Shown: one piece after another, positions 1-10,846 of the stretch
Layout: each line of letters opens with the position of its first letter
Numbering within the stretch: position 1 is the first letter of the stretch
Source of the DNA: Cornus controversa
Lineage: Eukaryota; Streptophyta; Magnoliopsida; Cornales; Cornaceae
Length of the DNA stretch: 64,000 bases
Direction: 5' to 3'
NCBI GenBank assembly: GCA_026545225.1
Contig: CM048848.1
Location: 18,837,353 to 18,901,352, forward strand
Translations under genes and position numbers: made by a program
Notes under the pieces: model-generated
Told to the model about the DNA's origin: nothing
Database searches by the model: none
The model's input: the letters and a program-made list of their open reading frames with translations, nothing else

Positions 1-1
1 A

Positions 2-331
2 AGAAGTAAGCACATCTTGCTCATCAGATGTCGGCATTAAGTTCTGATAAAATACTTTGACAAGCCTCGGGTAGATAGTAGACGAGAGTGGAACAAAAAT
101 GGATGCCGATCGACGACGACGGATGTCGAAAATCCCCCATCGTCTCTCGGGAAACATACCATAGAGTTCGGCTATGTCAAACGTGGTTTCAAAGTTCAAA
201 GCCCTTAGATGCCATCTCTCTTGAATACCTTCTCGGCGAGATTGTGAAGAACCTGTGGTTGGATCATGCCTCGCTCGGCGAGGATTACGTGAACTTGAAG
301 CACCTTGGTGACTTGCTCTCTTTGGTGCCAT
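2..331 (-). CDS. Element A second ORF (env-position), N-terminal part, runs off window
   Basis: An open frame of 110 codons starts at the ATG at 331-329 and leaves the window without a stop. The start is basic and Ser/Arg-rich, a low-complexity head, then a region with FETTFDIAELYGMF and FVPLSSTIYPRLVKVFYQNL near residues 47-100. That pattern resembles the Pfam 'putative plant transposon protein' family (Transposase_32-like) and corresponds in position to the second ORF of elements B, C and D. It lies downstream of element A's pol, where Athila elements carry their env-like ORF. Function is unknown; no signal peptide or membrane segment is seen in this part. An 81-codon frame on the opposite strand (88-333) is its shadow. 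Family assignment is from memory of the motif, not a search. Confidence 0.6.
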   Translation of the reverse strand, partial: MAPKRASHQGASSSRNPRRARHDPTTGSSQSRREGIQERWHLRALNFETTFDIAELYGMFPERRWGIFDIRRRRSASIFVPLSSTIYPRLVKVFYQNLMPTSDEQDVLTS

Positions 332-740
332 AGAAGTAGAAAAAGTGTGGTTGAGGAATTAAATCGAACACTTGGTGTGCACAATTAAATTGTAGCCTTC
401 AACCTCCTCTTTTCGGCAATTTTTCCACCCAAATCGAACAAGTAAATGCACCAAATTGATCTCCCAAACTTGGTCTTCAAAAGCCCTCAAAAAGATTTGA
501 ACAATTTCTTCAAAGAAAAACTTCACTTACTTTGATGTGGAACTTGAAAAAGTGAGAGCTTCCTTTGAGAACTAGTGATTTTTGATCCAATTTGATGTTG
601 AAGTTGATGATGATCTATGTTGAATTCTTGTTTAATACTCACCAATTGAAGAAATTAATTTTCCGGATGATGTAGGACTTGAATTGGAGTTCAAAGAGGT
701 CTAGGATGCAAGTAGTAGCAACATAGGAGGAGAGGTGATC

Positions 741-750
741 CATTTATAAC
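741..750 (-). promoter_or_regulatory. TATA-like box upstream of element A second ORF
   Basis: On the minus strand the sequence is GTTATAAATG, a good plant TATA match, about 30 bp downstream of the palindrome array and about 410 bp upstream of the second ORF's ATG. Elements B, C and D have a TATA-like box in the same relative place. Promoter activity is inferred. Confidence 0.4.
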
Positions 751-779
751 ATAAACTTTCGGCCAGCCCACCCATGGGC

Positions 780-895
780 TTGGGCGATCGATCCCCCCTA
801 GGATGGGCGATCGATCGCCCACCTGCTGGTGGGTTTTCTCTTGGAAAATCATGGGGCGATCGATCCCCCTCCTCTGGGGCGATCGATCCCCCTTC
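780..895. repeat. Array of GGGCGATCGATCCCC-type palindromes (Ath-2 internal)
   Basis: At least four copies of a near-perfect palindrome with core GCGATCGATC flanked by runs of G and C lie near 783-797, 804-819, 854-869 and 878-893. It occupies the same position between pol and second ORF as the TCGATTGATCGA arrays of Ath-1 elements. The shared core GATCGATC is embedded in different arms. Confidence 0.85.
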
Positions 896-1220
896 TGGTA
901 GCCTGCTGGACCCTCCATCGCCCAAGGTTGACCGAGACTTGATATTTTTGAGTCTCCATCGCCCAAGGTCGACCGAGAGCACTATTTTTCACCCGTCTTG
1001 AGTCCAAATACCTCGGTACACCTCTTGGCATCCTCCGGAAGCAACTTATACATCAAAAACTCAAAGAAAAAACATTAAAACGCAACTAGAATTAAAGAAA
1101 AACTTAAGAAAACTAAAACTAAAAATTAAAATTAAAGAAAACTAAAGAAAATAAAGTATAGAAGTACATACAAAACGTACAATTTAACGTCCGTAGGAGA
1201 CGATTGACTCTCCGAAGGGA

Positions 1221-3008
1221 TTAAGTCGGATAGACGGGATCCGTCAAGTCGACGGACTCTACGTCTCTTCTTAGCACACATCCTTCCACACAATGCTTCA
1301 ACCTTTGCCCATTAACTTTCATCAAAGTATTATCTCGCAAGCTTCGAATTTCCACAGCACCATGAGGAAAAACCGAAATCACTTGGAATGGTCCATCCCA
1401 CCTTGAACGCAATTTTTTGGGAAACAACCGAAGCTTTGAATTGAAGAGCCATACTTTATCACTTGAAGAGAAGGACTTCCGTGAAATATGTCGATCATGA
1501 AATGCCTTCGTCCTCTCTTTGTAAATTCGTGAACTTTCATAAGCATCATGTCTAAACTCTTCTAATTCATTCAATTGTAACTTTCTCTCGTCCCCAGCTC
1601 TTTTTGCATCAAAATTAAACTTTCGGATTGCCCAGAGTGCCTTATGCTCAATCTCTACTGGAAGATAACATGTTTTCCCATACACCAACCGATATGGTGA
1701 CATACCGATAGGAGTCTTGTAAGCAGTCCGATATGCCCATAGTGCCTCACTCAGTCGCAACGACCAACCTCTTCGATCCGGTCTCACTATCTTCTCGAGA
1801 ACATGCTTAATTTCTCGGTTGGACAAGTCTACTTGCCCACTTGTCTGAGGATGATAAGGTGTCGCCACCTTATGTGTCACTGAATATTTAACAAGCAGAC
1901 TTCTCAAGAATTTATTGCAAAAATGAGTACCACCATCACTGATCAAGGCTCGAGGAATTCTGAATCGACTAAGGATGTTCTCATGCATGAATTTGATTAC
2001 CACCTTATGATCATTGGTTCGAGTTGCAATGGCCTCCACCCATTTGGAAACATAATCCACACCAACCTGAATGTATTCGTTGCCAAAAGAAGGTGAAAAG
2101 GGTCCCATAAAATCAATTCCCCAAACATCAAAAATTTCAACCACCAGAATGGGGCTCATTGGCATCATATTTCGCCTCGACATTGAACCCAATCTTTGAC
2201 AACGATCACAAGTTTTACAAAAAACATATGCATCATGAAACAGAGAAGGCCAAAAGAATCCACATTGAAGTACCTTTGCTGCTGTCTTCCTTGCACTGAA
2301 GTGGCCTCCACACACCAATGAGTGGCAGAACTTGAGAATATCTTGAAACTCATGGTCTGGGACACATCGCTGAATAATCTGATCTGGACAATATTTAAAT
2401 AACTCTGGATCCTCCCAAAAGTAATGATGAACTTTAGAGAAGAATCGATCACGTTCTCGCTTGGTCCAGTCTCTTGGCACTTTTCCCGTGGCTAAATAAT
2501 TCACAATATCTGCATACCATGGTGTGGAGTTGTCGGATACTCCATACAATTGCTCACTCCGAAATGGTTTGGAAAGTGTAGTGCATACAGAATTTACCAC
2601 CATGGTAGAAAATTGATCTTCAAACACCTTCTTTTCCTTCTGTTTATCTTGCACTTTGATTTCATCTGTAGATTCAGACACATCTTCAGAGTCCATGAAG
2701 AAAACATCAGTCTGATCTGGGGGATTCTCAACAGCATTGAAAATATTAAGTTTAACTTTCATGTTGCCAAAGGAAATATCCATGATCCCCGACCTACAAT
2801 TTATGCAAGCATCAGCTGTAGCTAAGAAAGGTCGACCAAGGATCACTGGAATGTGCCTCTTCGGATTATGAACTGGCTCAGTGTCAAGTACAATGAAATC
2901 AACAGGAAAGTAGAACTTGTCCACTTTAATGAGCACATCTTCTATGATTCTTCGGGGTTGCTTTGTTGATATATCTGCAAATTGCAATACCACCGAGGTA
3001 GGCTTCAA
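1221..3008 (-). pseudogene. Element A protease C-terminus fused to integrase (RT and RNase H deleted)
   Basis: A 595-codon open frame. Residues 1-85 are the C-terminal half of a retropepsin-like domain ([17 protein letters not shown], then [15 protein letters not shown]). After a short linker the frame passes directly into the segment before integrase ([18 protein letters not shown]), the HHCC zinc finger (about residues 215-270), and the DDE core: D in [11 protein letters not shown] in [11 protein letters not shown] in DLSNREIK. The C-terminus ends [10 protein letters not shown]. Compared with element B, the whole RT and RNase H block (about 1.5 kb) is missing, yet the frame is preserved. 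Upstream it is separated from the protease N-terminus by one TGA at 3009-3011, in the same frame. The protein could in principle supply integrase but not copy RNA. Confidence 0.85.
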
Positions 3009-3011
3009 TTC

Positions 3012-3938
3012 TCACAAGCCCAATTGTAAGTAGACTGAATAGGGTAGCAAATTCACACTTGCACCCAAATCAAGAAGAGCTTTATCCACATGGTGCTCCC
3101 CAATGATGCATGAGATAGTTGGAGCACCAGGATCTTTGTATTTGGGAGGAGTACACTGCTGAATTATCGAACTTACTTGTTGTGGCAGCATCACTTTCTT
3201 TGGCACATGGCTTTTAGAATGCCTTTTCTGAGTGCACAAGTCCTTCAAGAATTTAGCATAAGGAGGAATTTGCTTGATGGCATCAAGGAGTGGCAAATTA
3301 ATCTTCACTTGTCGAAACACCTCCATCATGTCATGCAGCTTGTCCCCTTGCTTCCCCAATTTAGATGCTTCAAGGAAACGTTGTGGGAAAGGAGCTTTGG
3401 GCTCATACGGAATTTCAGCACTTGGACTTGTGGTCACTTTTTCTTCTTCTTTCTTCTCACCCACCTTATTATCAATTATTTTTCCACTCCTCAAAGTGGT
3501 AATAGCTTGAACTTGCTCATGGTGTGGGTTGCTTGTGGAAGCTTGCATCCCCCTTGGATTAGCAATTGGTTGACTAAGGAGCTTCCCTTCTTCTCTTCTA
3601 CTTAATGAAGTAGTAAGCTGTCCAAACTGAGATTCCAGTTTGGCAATGGATTGAGAATGCGAGTGCACTAGCTGAACTGTAGATTGTACTGTTGCTGCAG
3701 TAGCTTGCACTGTCTCTATAAGAGAATCAAGCTTGTCAAATTTTGACAAAGTAAGTGTCAGCTTGTCTTCAATAGCAGAAATTCTTTGGGCCATAGGACT
3801 TTGTGTTTGATATTGCTGTTGAGGCACAAAAGTCCTAGGTTGATATGATGGTTGCATTGCTGCCCCTTGGTTACTGTAAGAAAAACCAGGATGATTCCTC
3901 CATGTGGGATTGTAAGTATTTCCTCGTGGAGGATTCAT
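3012..3938 (-). pseudogene. Element A gag C-terminal region and protease N-terminus
   Basis: 308 codons. The first 130 residues are Gln/Pro/Ser-rich followed by a heptad-like stretch, then RREEGKLLSQPIANPRG and ITTLRSGKIID, which are conserved landmarks in all Athila copies here. The aspartic protease active site appears near the end as LLDLGASVNLLPYSVY (DLG rather than the DTG/DSG of most retropepsins; B, C and D have the same DLG). The frame ends at a TGA at 3009-3011 where the other copies read Gly. A 1-nt shift separates it from the preceding gag frame (ATGA overlap at 3935-3938). Confidence 0.8.
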
Positions 3939-4773
3939 TGGTCCAGTGAATGTAGCTTGGACTTGCTATGTTGAACATCAGAAAATTGCCCCACTGAAGG
4001 GCAATTGCTCACATTATGCATAGGACTAGAGCAAAATTCACAAGGGCCTAGCAATGAAGAATTTGAAGTAGAAGGAGTTTGATTCGCAGCCATAATTGCT
4101 GCTACCTTCTGTGCAATTAAATCAATATCAGTTGGCATAGCTTCTGAAGCACCAACCTCATAAATTTCATCAGTCTTCCTTGTAGTGGCATGTCTGCTAG
4201 AACGAGTGGAGGACACATGTTGTAGAGAGTTGTCACTAAGATTTTCAAATAAGGTCCATGCCTCTTCTTCACTTTTCAACATAAAAGTACCTCCACAAGA
4301 TGCATCAACCATCTGTCTGTTGGCTTCTGTGAGCCCTTCATGAAAGCTCTGCACTAGTTGCCACTTAGGAACTTGATGATGGGGACACTTCCTAAGAAGG
4401 TCCTTGAATCTTTCCCATGTCTCATAAGGGTCATCCAGATGCTTGTAAGGGTCTTCTTGAGTCAGCCCAAAATAAGATGGTAGCATCTGAATAATGCTGG
4501 ACTTGATCTCATAATTCTGTGCTGTGAAATTGGGCAATTGAAAACCTGCTGGTGAGGTATATGTCTAAGGAACATAGTAGTCCCTCAACAATCTAGCTCT
4601 TTCTCCATCAGCATTAGAACAAGGTTGTTATTCCTCTCTTCTGCCATGTCTTCAATTATTGCTTCCTCTTGCACAATTGTATCAACAGGGATGTTCCTCT
4701 GTTGTCTAAGAGTACGTTCAGGCTCAGGATCAAGAGGTATCAAAGAATCAGCTACAGAACGACGACCTTGCAT
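3935..4773 (-). pseudogene. Element A gag, shortened and frame-disrupted
   Basis: Starts at ATG 4773 with MQGRRSVADSL...ERTLRQQRN, matching the MLGRRS...ERTLRQRRG start of Ath-1 gag. A frame break near 4585 and a TAG near 4565 interrupt it before the frame resumes (4537-3935). There EDPYKHLDDPYETWERFKDLL joins two parts that in elements B and D are separated by about 75 residues: the central retrotransposon gag core is deleted in frame. A CCHC-like run (CEFCSSPMHNVSNC) near the end is the nucleocapsid knuckle remnant. The deletion makes this gag unlikely to assemble. Confidence 0.75.
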
Positions 4774-4894
4774 ATATTTACCAAAAGCACCTGAAAAGAA
4801 ACAAAAACGAAATTAAAAATAAACTATAAAAATTTCCTAAACTAAAAATCCAATTAAAACTAATTCTGTAAAATCCAATCAATCAAATAGATAA

Positions 4895-4912
4895 TCCCCG
4901 GCAACGGCGCCA
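4895..4912 (-). other. Primer binding site (tRNA-Asp) of element A
   Basis: Minus strand TGGCGCCGTTGCCGGGGA, complementary to the 3' end of plant tRNA-Asp(GUC). It lies five bases inside the 5' LTR edge at 4918. Confidence 0.9.
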
Positions 4913-4917
4913 AAAAT

Positions 4918-6416
4918 TGATTCGTGTGTGAGTGTGACTCAAAAAGTATATCAATTAAAATTTTACACAGTTCGCAATAGAACGAATTCCTTGCAGAATA
5001 GGGCTATCGAAAGGGGTATCGTACCTCGGGGATTATGGTCTGATACGGAACTAATTCTAATTAAATTTATAAGAAAAGAATTCTGATTTTTAAACTAAAT
5101 TAATTAAAAAGTAAAATAAAATAAATCAAAGTAAGATAGTGAAGATAATATGAGAGAAATCTAAGGTATTTGACTTCACCACTAACTCCACAATCAATGG
5201 TCAATTGAATCAACTATGGGGAATTACATCACGCATAAGTGGTGTCGGTGGCTACAAGCTCACCTTCATCCGTCAAGAAGATCACATATGATTAAGGCTA
5301 AGCCATGGACTATCTTCGATTGGCATGGGCCATCTGCCTAACTACTCTAATCTAGGGTGCAGTATGGTTCATCTTCTCTAGGCATAATCCATCAAAGCTC
5401 TTAATAATATAATCAGTGGTTACCATTGTGTAATAATCGCTCTCATAATCATTGAGAAAATATTGAGATTGAGTTCAATAACAACAACTAAATATCTAAG
5501 ACAAGATAAGAAATCATTGAGATTGAATTTATAAGACTTTTATTGCTCAATTCTATAATAAAAATCCTCTGAATTACACAATCTATGCATGTATATAAAA
5601 GTCCCCAATAATTAAAATAATCAAACCATTGATGCTTTGTTAGGGCTACATCAAAACCCTAGTGGATGAACTAGCCGCTCATGGTAGAAGAAGAAGCTTC
5701 AACTGTTGAGGAAGAAGGCATCATATTCATGAATTATGCGTATGACTTCGTTCTCCAATGGCTCTACAAATATGTTTCTGTTCTCTTCTCAGCCCTCTCA
5801 GACTCTCCAAATCTGTTATTTCTCCCCTTTAATTCAGCCTCCAAGTCTTCACTTTATTCCCCAAGAGAATACACCAAAGTCCTAATCCAATTAGGAATAA
5901 ATTAGGGTTTCTCGCAGCACTAATCAGGTGGGTTTTTCCTGCTGACTTCGGCCCAACTTTTGACCCACTAGAAGTCCGATTTAAGGAATTTTCGTGAAAT
6001 ATAAAAGTGTGCAGAATCAAATTTCGTTCAACCCCATGAAAAAATAATGTCGATTTGAGGCTCGGAAATAAGACTTCTGATCCGTTTTCCAAAACGGGAT
6101 TAAGACTATATTATGCGCAGGTTTGGGCTTCAGGCCCGAAACCTTCTTAAGCAGCTGTAATTCTCTTGGACCTCTTCCTTGGGCTGAATTGAGTTAAAAT
6201 AAATGGTTGAATGATTCTCCTTTGAAGTAGGCTTCATCTAACCATCTTGGATGTCTTCTTTAAAAGCCCAAAAACTTGGTTTTAACTGAAATAATCATTG
6301 AGGCCCTGAAAATACAGAAAACACTAAAACAAAGTAAAATCACAAAATAATCTATCACTAAGAGAATAAAATACATAAGTTAAGAGGCTAGAATGCGTAA
6401 CATTCAACGCCTATCA
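4918..6416 (-). repeat. 5' LTR of element A (Ath-2, 1499 bp)
   Basis: Minus-strand LTR beginning TGATAGGCGTTGAATGTTAC (right end, 6416) and ending ACACACGAATCA (left end, 4918). Homologous over its length to the solo LTR at 33569-35077 (opposite orientation) and the LTR at 46950-48344. Contains the Met-Ser-Gly-stop mini-ORF at 5682-5671. No TCGATTGATCGA array is present, unlike Ath-1 LTRs. It is flanked on the right by CCAAC within element C. Confidence 0.9.
5671..5682 (-). CDS. Conserved mini-ORF Met-Ser-Gly-stop in element A LTR
   Basis: ATG AGC GGC TAG preceded by a favourable ACC context. The same four-codon frame occurs once in each of the ten Athila LTRs of this window, in the same relative place in the presumed 5' leader. 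Role unknown; see findings. Confidence 0.35.
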   Translation of the reverse strand: MSG

Positions 6417-6421
6417 CCAAC

Positions 6422-7185
6422 TGAATGTCAGTATCACTGACCGATATACTGGCACGACTCAGGAAAGCGGCGACAAGAAAAGGAAAGGGAAGCCGCCAAC
6501 TCGCTGCTCGCCTCATCCTCTTGTTGACGAGGCTGTCCCAGATCTTGAACTTCTGCCCCCATATCAGTGATGGGACAGAAAATCACGTGCCCGTGTGGGA
6601 AGTGTAAAGGCAACGGAGGAGGTCGCCTCTGCGCTCTGCCACATGCTGTAGAGGACACGCGTTCTTGATGAGAACGGTGTCCAGGAACCATAGTCTACTC
6701 GGGCACATCGATTTGGACTTGCAGTTGTGACAAGGCGTGGTAAACGCCCCGCCACACATGTCCATCATGATGGAGAATAGTGTCGTGTCTGCTGGAAGCT
6801 TGGCCCTATAGATCGGTCGACCGTCCTGGTCAACCATATCTGGAGGCTGCTGGTGAGGGATGCCGAACATCTGCGCAATCCGGCTCAGCGTGATAGTGAT
6901 CCTCGTATCGCCCACGAATATCCGGCTCGGTGTGTCCGGCGCGGTGCAGGAATAGGTCATACGCTCGTAAAAGGCTTGCACCAAGCGCTCGTGTGCCACA
7001 TCAGTGGAAGTCACACATAACCGGTCAAGGCGACGCCACTTGAGCTCTGCTAAAGCCCACGAGCTGTCAGGACGCGTCTCGAACTCTCTCAGCTCAAATA
7101 TCTGCTCCGGGTGAAACTTCTGAGTCCGGAAGGCTCGCCCGGGCATATCTCTAACAGCCCCGGAAGCATTCTTCACCCTCGCCAT
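6422..7185 (-). pseudogene. Element C second ORF (env-position), interrupted by element A
   Basis: Starts at ATG 7185 (MARVKNASGAVRDMPGR), the same start as in B and D. An upstream in-frame ATG at 7251 lies inside the predicted intron and is not preferred. Conserved landmarks are WRRLDRLCV, HERLVQAFYERMTYSCTAP, RIAQMFGIPHQQPPDMVDQ and FWFLDTV-like WFLDTVLIKNACPLQHVAERRGDLLRCLY. A TGA at 6583-6585 replaces a Trp codon; homology continues to DIQL at 6422, where element A's target duplication begins. Resembles the 'putative plant transposon protein' family; function unknown. Confidence 0.7.
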
Positions 7186-7199
7186 AGTCTCGAAATAGT

Positions 7200-7571
7200 C
7201 TGCACTTATTCCAAAAGTACATAAATAAAAAGAAAATAAGAGGAATGCCAAACTAAGAATAAAAATTAAAAAGAGGTTCTAGTCCATGGTGCTGACACAT
7301 GTATTCAAAAATTCGCTCTCAACGAGGCAGCGTAAGCGGATGCAACTGAAACGATGGGCTGCGGTTGCAAACCGTACATTAAGCGTTCGAAACAAAAAAA
7401 TAATGCAATATCTCACCCATACATGCATTCCTACCCCCGAAACCCGCAAATTCCCATTATGAACATAGCGAATGCACCATTCCACCCAACATCACCGGTC
7501 TATGCTTATTACGCTGAGAAACTAACAAAAATAGTTAGAAAGTAAGCAAACTATAGCCATGCATCATTTAC
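7200..7571 (-). other. Predicted leader intron before element C second ORF
   Basis: Donor TTGAG|GTAAATGATG at 7572/7571 and acceptor AATAAGTGCAG|ACT at 7200/7199, 15 bases before the ORF's ATG. Elements B and D have matching donors and acceptors at the same positions (about 390 nt introns). Confidence 0.45.
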
Positions 7572-7794
7572 CTCAAGGTGAAGATGATGATCGGCACAAA
7601 AAGATGAAGACCCAACTTGCTGCCGCGAAGGGATGAGCGTGCGCGTGCTCGTGGAGATCTCGGACTACGATGAACGGTGGTGGATGGTCAGGAATGGTAG
7701 ATCAAGTGTGGGATGGTGCTTGGGGAAGCTCTGGCTTGCTCGGAGAAGAGAAGGAAGTCGGATGGTCTTTTGAAATGAGAGGGAAGCCCAACAG

Positions 7795-7819
7795 TTTAAA
7801 TAAGTATTCGGCTCACGTG
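7795..7819 (-). promoter_or_regulatory. TATA-like and G-box-like sites before element C second ORF
   Basis: Minus strand reads GCACGTGAG (G-box core CACGTG at 7819-7814) followed by TTATTTAAA (7803-7795). The palindrome array ends about 15 bp upstream. The TATA-like sequence is also present in D and partly in B; the G-box core is intact only in C. Confidence 0.35.
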
Positions 7820-7832
7820 CAGGCATCGCGTC

Positions 7833-7931
7833 AATCTCGATTGATCGAGATGTACATCTCGATCAATCGAGATTTCGATCAATTGAAATCCTACTTCGAT
7901 CAATCGAAATACTATTACGATCAATCGAGAT
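7833..7931. repeat. Palindrome array, distal part, element C internal region
   Basis: Repeats of TCGATTGATCGA / TCGATCAATCGA with AT/TTC arms, about 20-21 bp apart. Continues at 9311-9525 on the other side of the Ath-3 solo LTR. Reads as SIDR/DQS peptide repeats in several frames, which is a by-product of the palindrome. Confidence 0.9.
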
Positions 7932-7934
7932 CCT

Positions 7935-9301
7935 TGATAAGTAATAAATATTGCATATTCAATGCCCTTAAAATTATATGAATTAGTGTCTTAGTAATAT
8001 TTAGTATTTTTATTAATAATTTTAATCTTTTCAGAATTTCAGGTGATTAAGAGTAATTATAATTAATAATGGTGCAATTGGGCTACAGATGGTGTTAGGC
8101 CTATTCACATTGAAGATTGGGCCAATTCAGGCCTAAAAAGTCTTGGACCCATTTTGGTATTCAGACCATATCTCCGTACACGATTGTCAAAATGACCCAA
8201 ACTCCTCATGTGTTGAAGGAAATTCAATTCTGCACAATTTAATATTTCACAAAAATTTTCTAAAACGGACGTTTTCATCAACTTTCTGCCCTATTTGCGC
8301 AGCTGCCACTTTTTGGGCGCAAATGCCATTTTGTGAGGAGCAAGTGCCATTTTCTTATGCGCACTTGACACTTTGGGAAGGCCAGGTGTCCCGTTGGTTT
8401 GTTTTCGCAAAGTAAAAACGACGAAATGAAGAAAAACTAGGGTATTCTGGAAAAGGAGGAACACAGAGAGAAATACAGAGGCGATTCGTGACGATACGGA
8501 CAAGAGGATGGCGATTTCACCATCGTTCAAGCTTGGACATCCGATCATGAGCGGCTAAACACTATTCTGGGGAAGTGACGTAACCCTAACCTGTCTTTCA
8601 ATGTTTTAAGTTGTATACTAATTTGGGAATAAATTACTTTGTGCATTGATTGTATAACCGAGACATAAACAATAGTTGTGCTATTGCTTTCAATTTGAAT
8701 GTATTGATTCATTGCACATTTATTATTGTTCTTGTAGAATGAATTTAAATTTGCAATGATTAGGGTTTGTTCTTTTCAACTTCTGTGATTTTGTTAAGAC
8801 AGGTTATACAATAGTTTTCACATATCGTTCAATTTAGATTTTTGATAATTCGTACTGAGCAAAGATGGGTTATAACATCATTAATTAGTCAGTTGTATAG
8901 GCCATGCTAAGCGAAGACGAGTTATGCTTAATTGAATGTTGAACGAATTCCCTTGATAGAATTGAATTAGGCTTGTAGCCATTCTTTTTTGAATGCATAG
9001 AGTAACGTCCCAATTTAGTACAATTGTCATTGTTAGAGGGTTAGTGGTGAAGTCAGTTCCCAGGATCTTCTCTTCCTGATTAAATTTCATAACAACAATT
9101 TATAAAAAGCTTTAATTTTCTCAATTAATTTCAAGATCAAACATCAACAATTTGTTTCCAATTATTTTAGAATTAATTCAAAGACTGAGTAACATAACAA
9201 TTCAACCTTGCAAGTCCTTGAGGTTCGACACCCTCTATATAGCCCTGTCCTACGAGGACTCGTTCTATTGCGAGTGGTTAAGTATAATTAAAATCACATC
9301 A
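7935..9301 (+). repeat. Solo LTR of a third Athila family (Ath-3), TSD ATCCT
   Basis: 1367 bp, TGATAAGTAATAAATATTGC... to ...AAAATCACATCA, flanked by ATCCT at 7930-7934 and 9302-9306. Shares the 3' end motif (TTCGACACCCTCTATATAG ... GAGTGGTTAA) and the Met-Ser-Gly-stop mini-ORF (8547-8558) with the other Athila LTRs but is otherwise diverged. No palindrome array. It interrupts element C's internal palindrome array. Confidence 0.88.
8547..8558 (+). CDS. Conserved mini-ORF Met-Ser-Gly-stop in Ath-3 solo LTR
   Basis: ATG AGC GGC TAA. Same four-codon frame as in the Ath-1 and Ath-2 LTRs although this LTR is diverged elsewhere. Confidence 0.35.
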   Translation: MSG

Positions 9302-9310
9302 ATCCTATTA

Positions 9311-9525
9311 TGATCAATCGAGAGCCACTTCGATCAATCGAGATCCCACTTCGATCAATCAAAATTTCGATTGATCGAGAACCTATCGAAGTGCTATCGA
9401 AGAATACTACCTCTCGGGAGTTTGGACTTGGCAAACTCTCTACATTATTTCGATCAATCGAGACCAAAATCTCGATCAATCAAAATCTCGATTGATCGAG
9501 ATCTCAACTTCGATCAATCGAGATG
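9311..9525. repeat. Palindrome array, proximal part, element C internal region
   Basis: Repeats of (A/T)TCGATCAATCGA(G/A) separated by short spacers, with a non-palindromic insert around 9380-9445 (TATCGAAGTGCTATCGAAG...) that is also present in B and D. Confidence 0.9.
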
Positions 9526-9694
9526 CTCAAAAACAATCAGCTTGAGTTATGCTTCATGGACTTGGATTTATGGGACTTAGATACTAAGATGCTTAGATAC
9601 AAAATTTACCTTGGATTAAAGGGACATCATGGAAGCATGATAGCTACCATGGCCTCGCCACCTTACACGTCTATGGCATGACGTCCGAATCGGC

Positions 9695-10846
9695 TCATGA
9701 GTCAAAATATACGGGATCCGTCAAAGTGACGACATCCACGTATTCGGTGGTAACTTGGTCATCCACGCACATTTTTAAGCGCTGCCCGTTTACTTTGAAC
9801 AACGATCCGTCTTTCAAGTCCTTCAATTCTACCACTCTGTGGGGAGCGACGGAATTAACCAAAAATGGACCATCCCAATGGGAGCGAAGTTTTCCGGGAA
9901 ACAAATGGAGGCGTGAATTGTATAACCATACTTTTTGGCCTGGGGAAAACGTTTTGACTCGAATCTTGCGATCATGAAAGACTTTTGACTTTGCCTTATA
10001 GATTTTAGCGTTTTCATATGCATCATGTCGCAATTCTTCCAATTCATTTAATTGAAGCTTCCGGTTAGATTCGGCCATTTGCATGTCAAAATTGAAAGTT
10101 TTGGTGGCCCACATAGCTTTGTGCTCCAATTCAATCAAAAGATGGCACGCTTTACCATAAACCAACCGGTAAGGTGACATTCCAATGGGAGTCTTATAAG
10201 CAGTTCGGTAAGCCCATAATGCATCATTTAGTCGCAATGACCAATCCTTCCGGTCAGGCCGAACTGTCTTCTCAAGAATGTTCTTAATCTCCCTATTGGA
10301 TACCTCTACTTGGCCACTAGTTTGAGGATGGTATGGGGTGGCTACTTTGTGTGTGACAGAGTATTTGGTAAGCAAGGTTCGAAGGAACCGATTAGAGAAA
10401 TGTTTACCTCCGTCACTGATGATGGCCCGAGGCGTACCAAACCGGCTAAAGATATTAGCTTGAATGAACTTAACCACGACTGCGTGATCATTGGTTTTGG
10501 TAGCAACAGCCTCTATCCATTTAGATACGTAATCCACCACCACAAGTATGTACTCATGACCAGTAGAGGGTGGAAAAGGTGCCATGAAGTCAATGCCCCA
10601 CACATCAAAGATCTCAATAATAAGAATAGGGTTAAGAGGCATCATGTCCTTCCGAGACATCGCGCCAAGGCACTGACATCGCTCACAAGAGCGGTAGAAT
10701 GAATATGCATCCCGATGAAGAGTTGGCCAGAAAAACCCGCATTGAAGAATTTTGGCTGCGGTTTTCTTAGCACTAAAGTGTCCCCCACAAGCGAGTGTAT
10801 GACAAAATTTGAGAATACTTTGGAATTCACTGTTGGGTACACACTT
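9695..10846 (-). pseudogene. Element C integrase
   Basis: Frame 10660-9695 carries the DDE core (D in [11 protein letters not shown] in [11 protein letters not shown] in EVSNREIK) and the C-terminal region ending [11 protein letters not shown]; homology extends upstream to 10846 through the HHCC zinc finger. In the zinc finger one Cys is replaced by Tyr (SFYRSCERC, where B has SFCRSCERC), which should abolish zinc binding. A stop at 10847-10849 separates it from RNase H. Confidence 0.85.

Larger units (their letters stand above)
332..1220 (-). other. Element A non-coding spacer between pol and second ORF
   Basis: No convincing coding frame on either strand. Reading along the element (minus strand) it contains a direct repeat (954-980 and 911-937, ctccatcgcccaaggt...), the palindrome array at 780-895, a TATA-like box at 741-750 and an AT-rich leader to the ORF start at 331. 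Several 60-90 codon frames across 690-1031 only read through the palindromes. Confidence 0.6.
1..6416 (-). mobile_element. Element A: Athila-type Ty3/gypsy retrotransposon (Ath-2), RT-less, 3' end off window
   Basis: Minus-strand element with 5' LTR (4918-6416), tRNA-Asp PBS (4895-4912), gag, protease, integrase, spacer and the start of a second ORF. The reverse transcriptase and RNase H are absent and the gag core is deleted, so it is non-autonomous. It is inserted in the second ORF of element C; the right-hand target-site copy is CCAAC at 6417-6421 and the left copy and 3' LTR lie outside the window. Athila assignment rests on gag and integrase similarity to the other elements here and on the tRNA-Asp PBS typical of that lineage. 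Confidence 0.85.

Noticed and set aside
88..333. Plus-strand frame of 81 codons at the left edge
   Set aside because: It is antisense to the open, recognisable second ORF of element A (331-2).
6583..7251. Upstream start at 7251 for the element C second ORF giving a hydrophobic N-terminus (MAFLLFSFYLCTFG), suggestive of a signal peptide
   Set aside because: The extra residues are encoded by the predicted intron and are not open in B or D. The conserved start is MARVKN at 7185.
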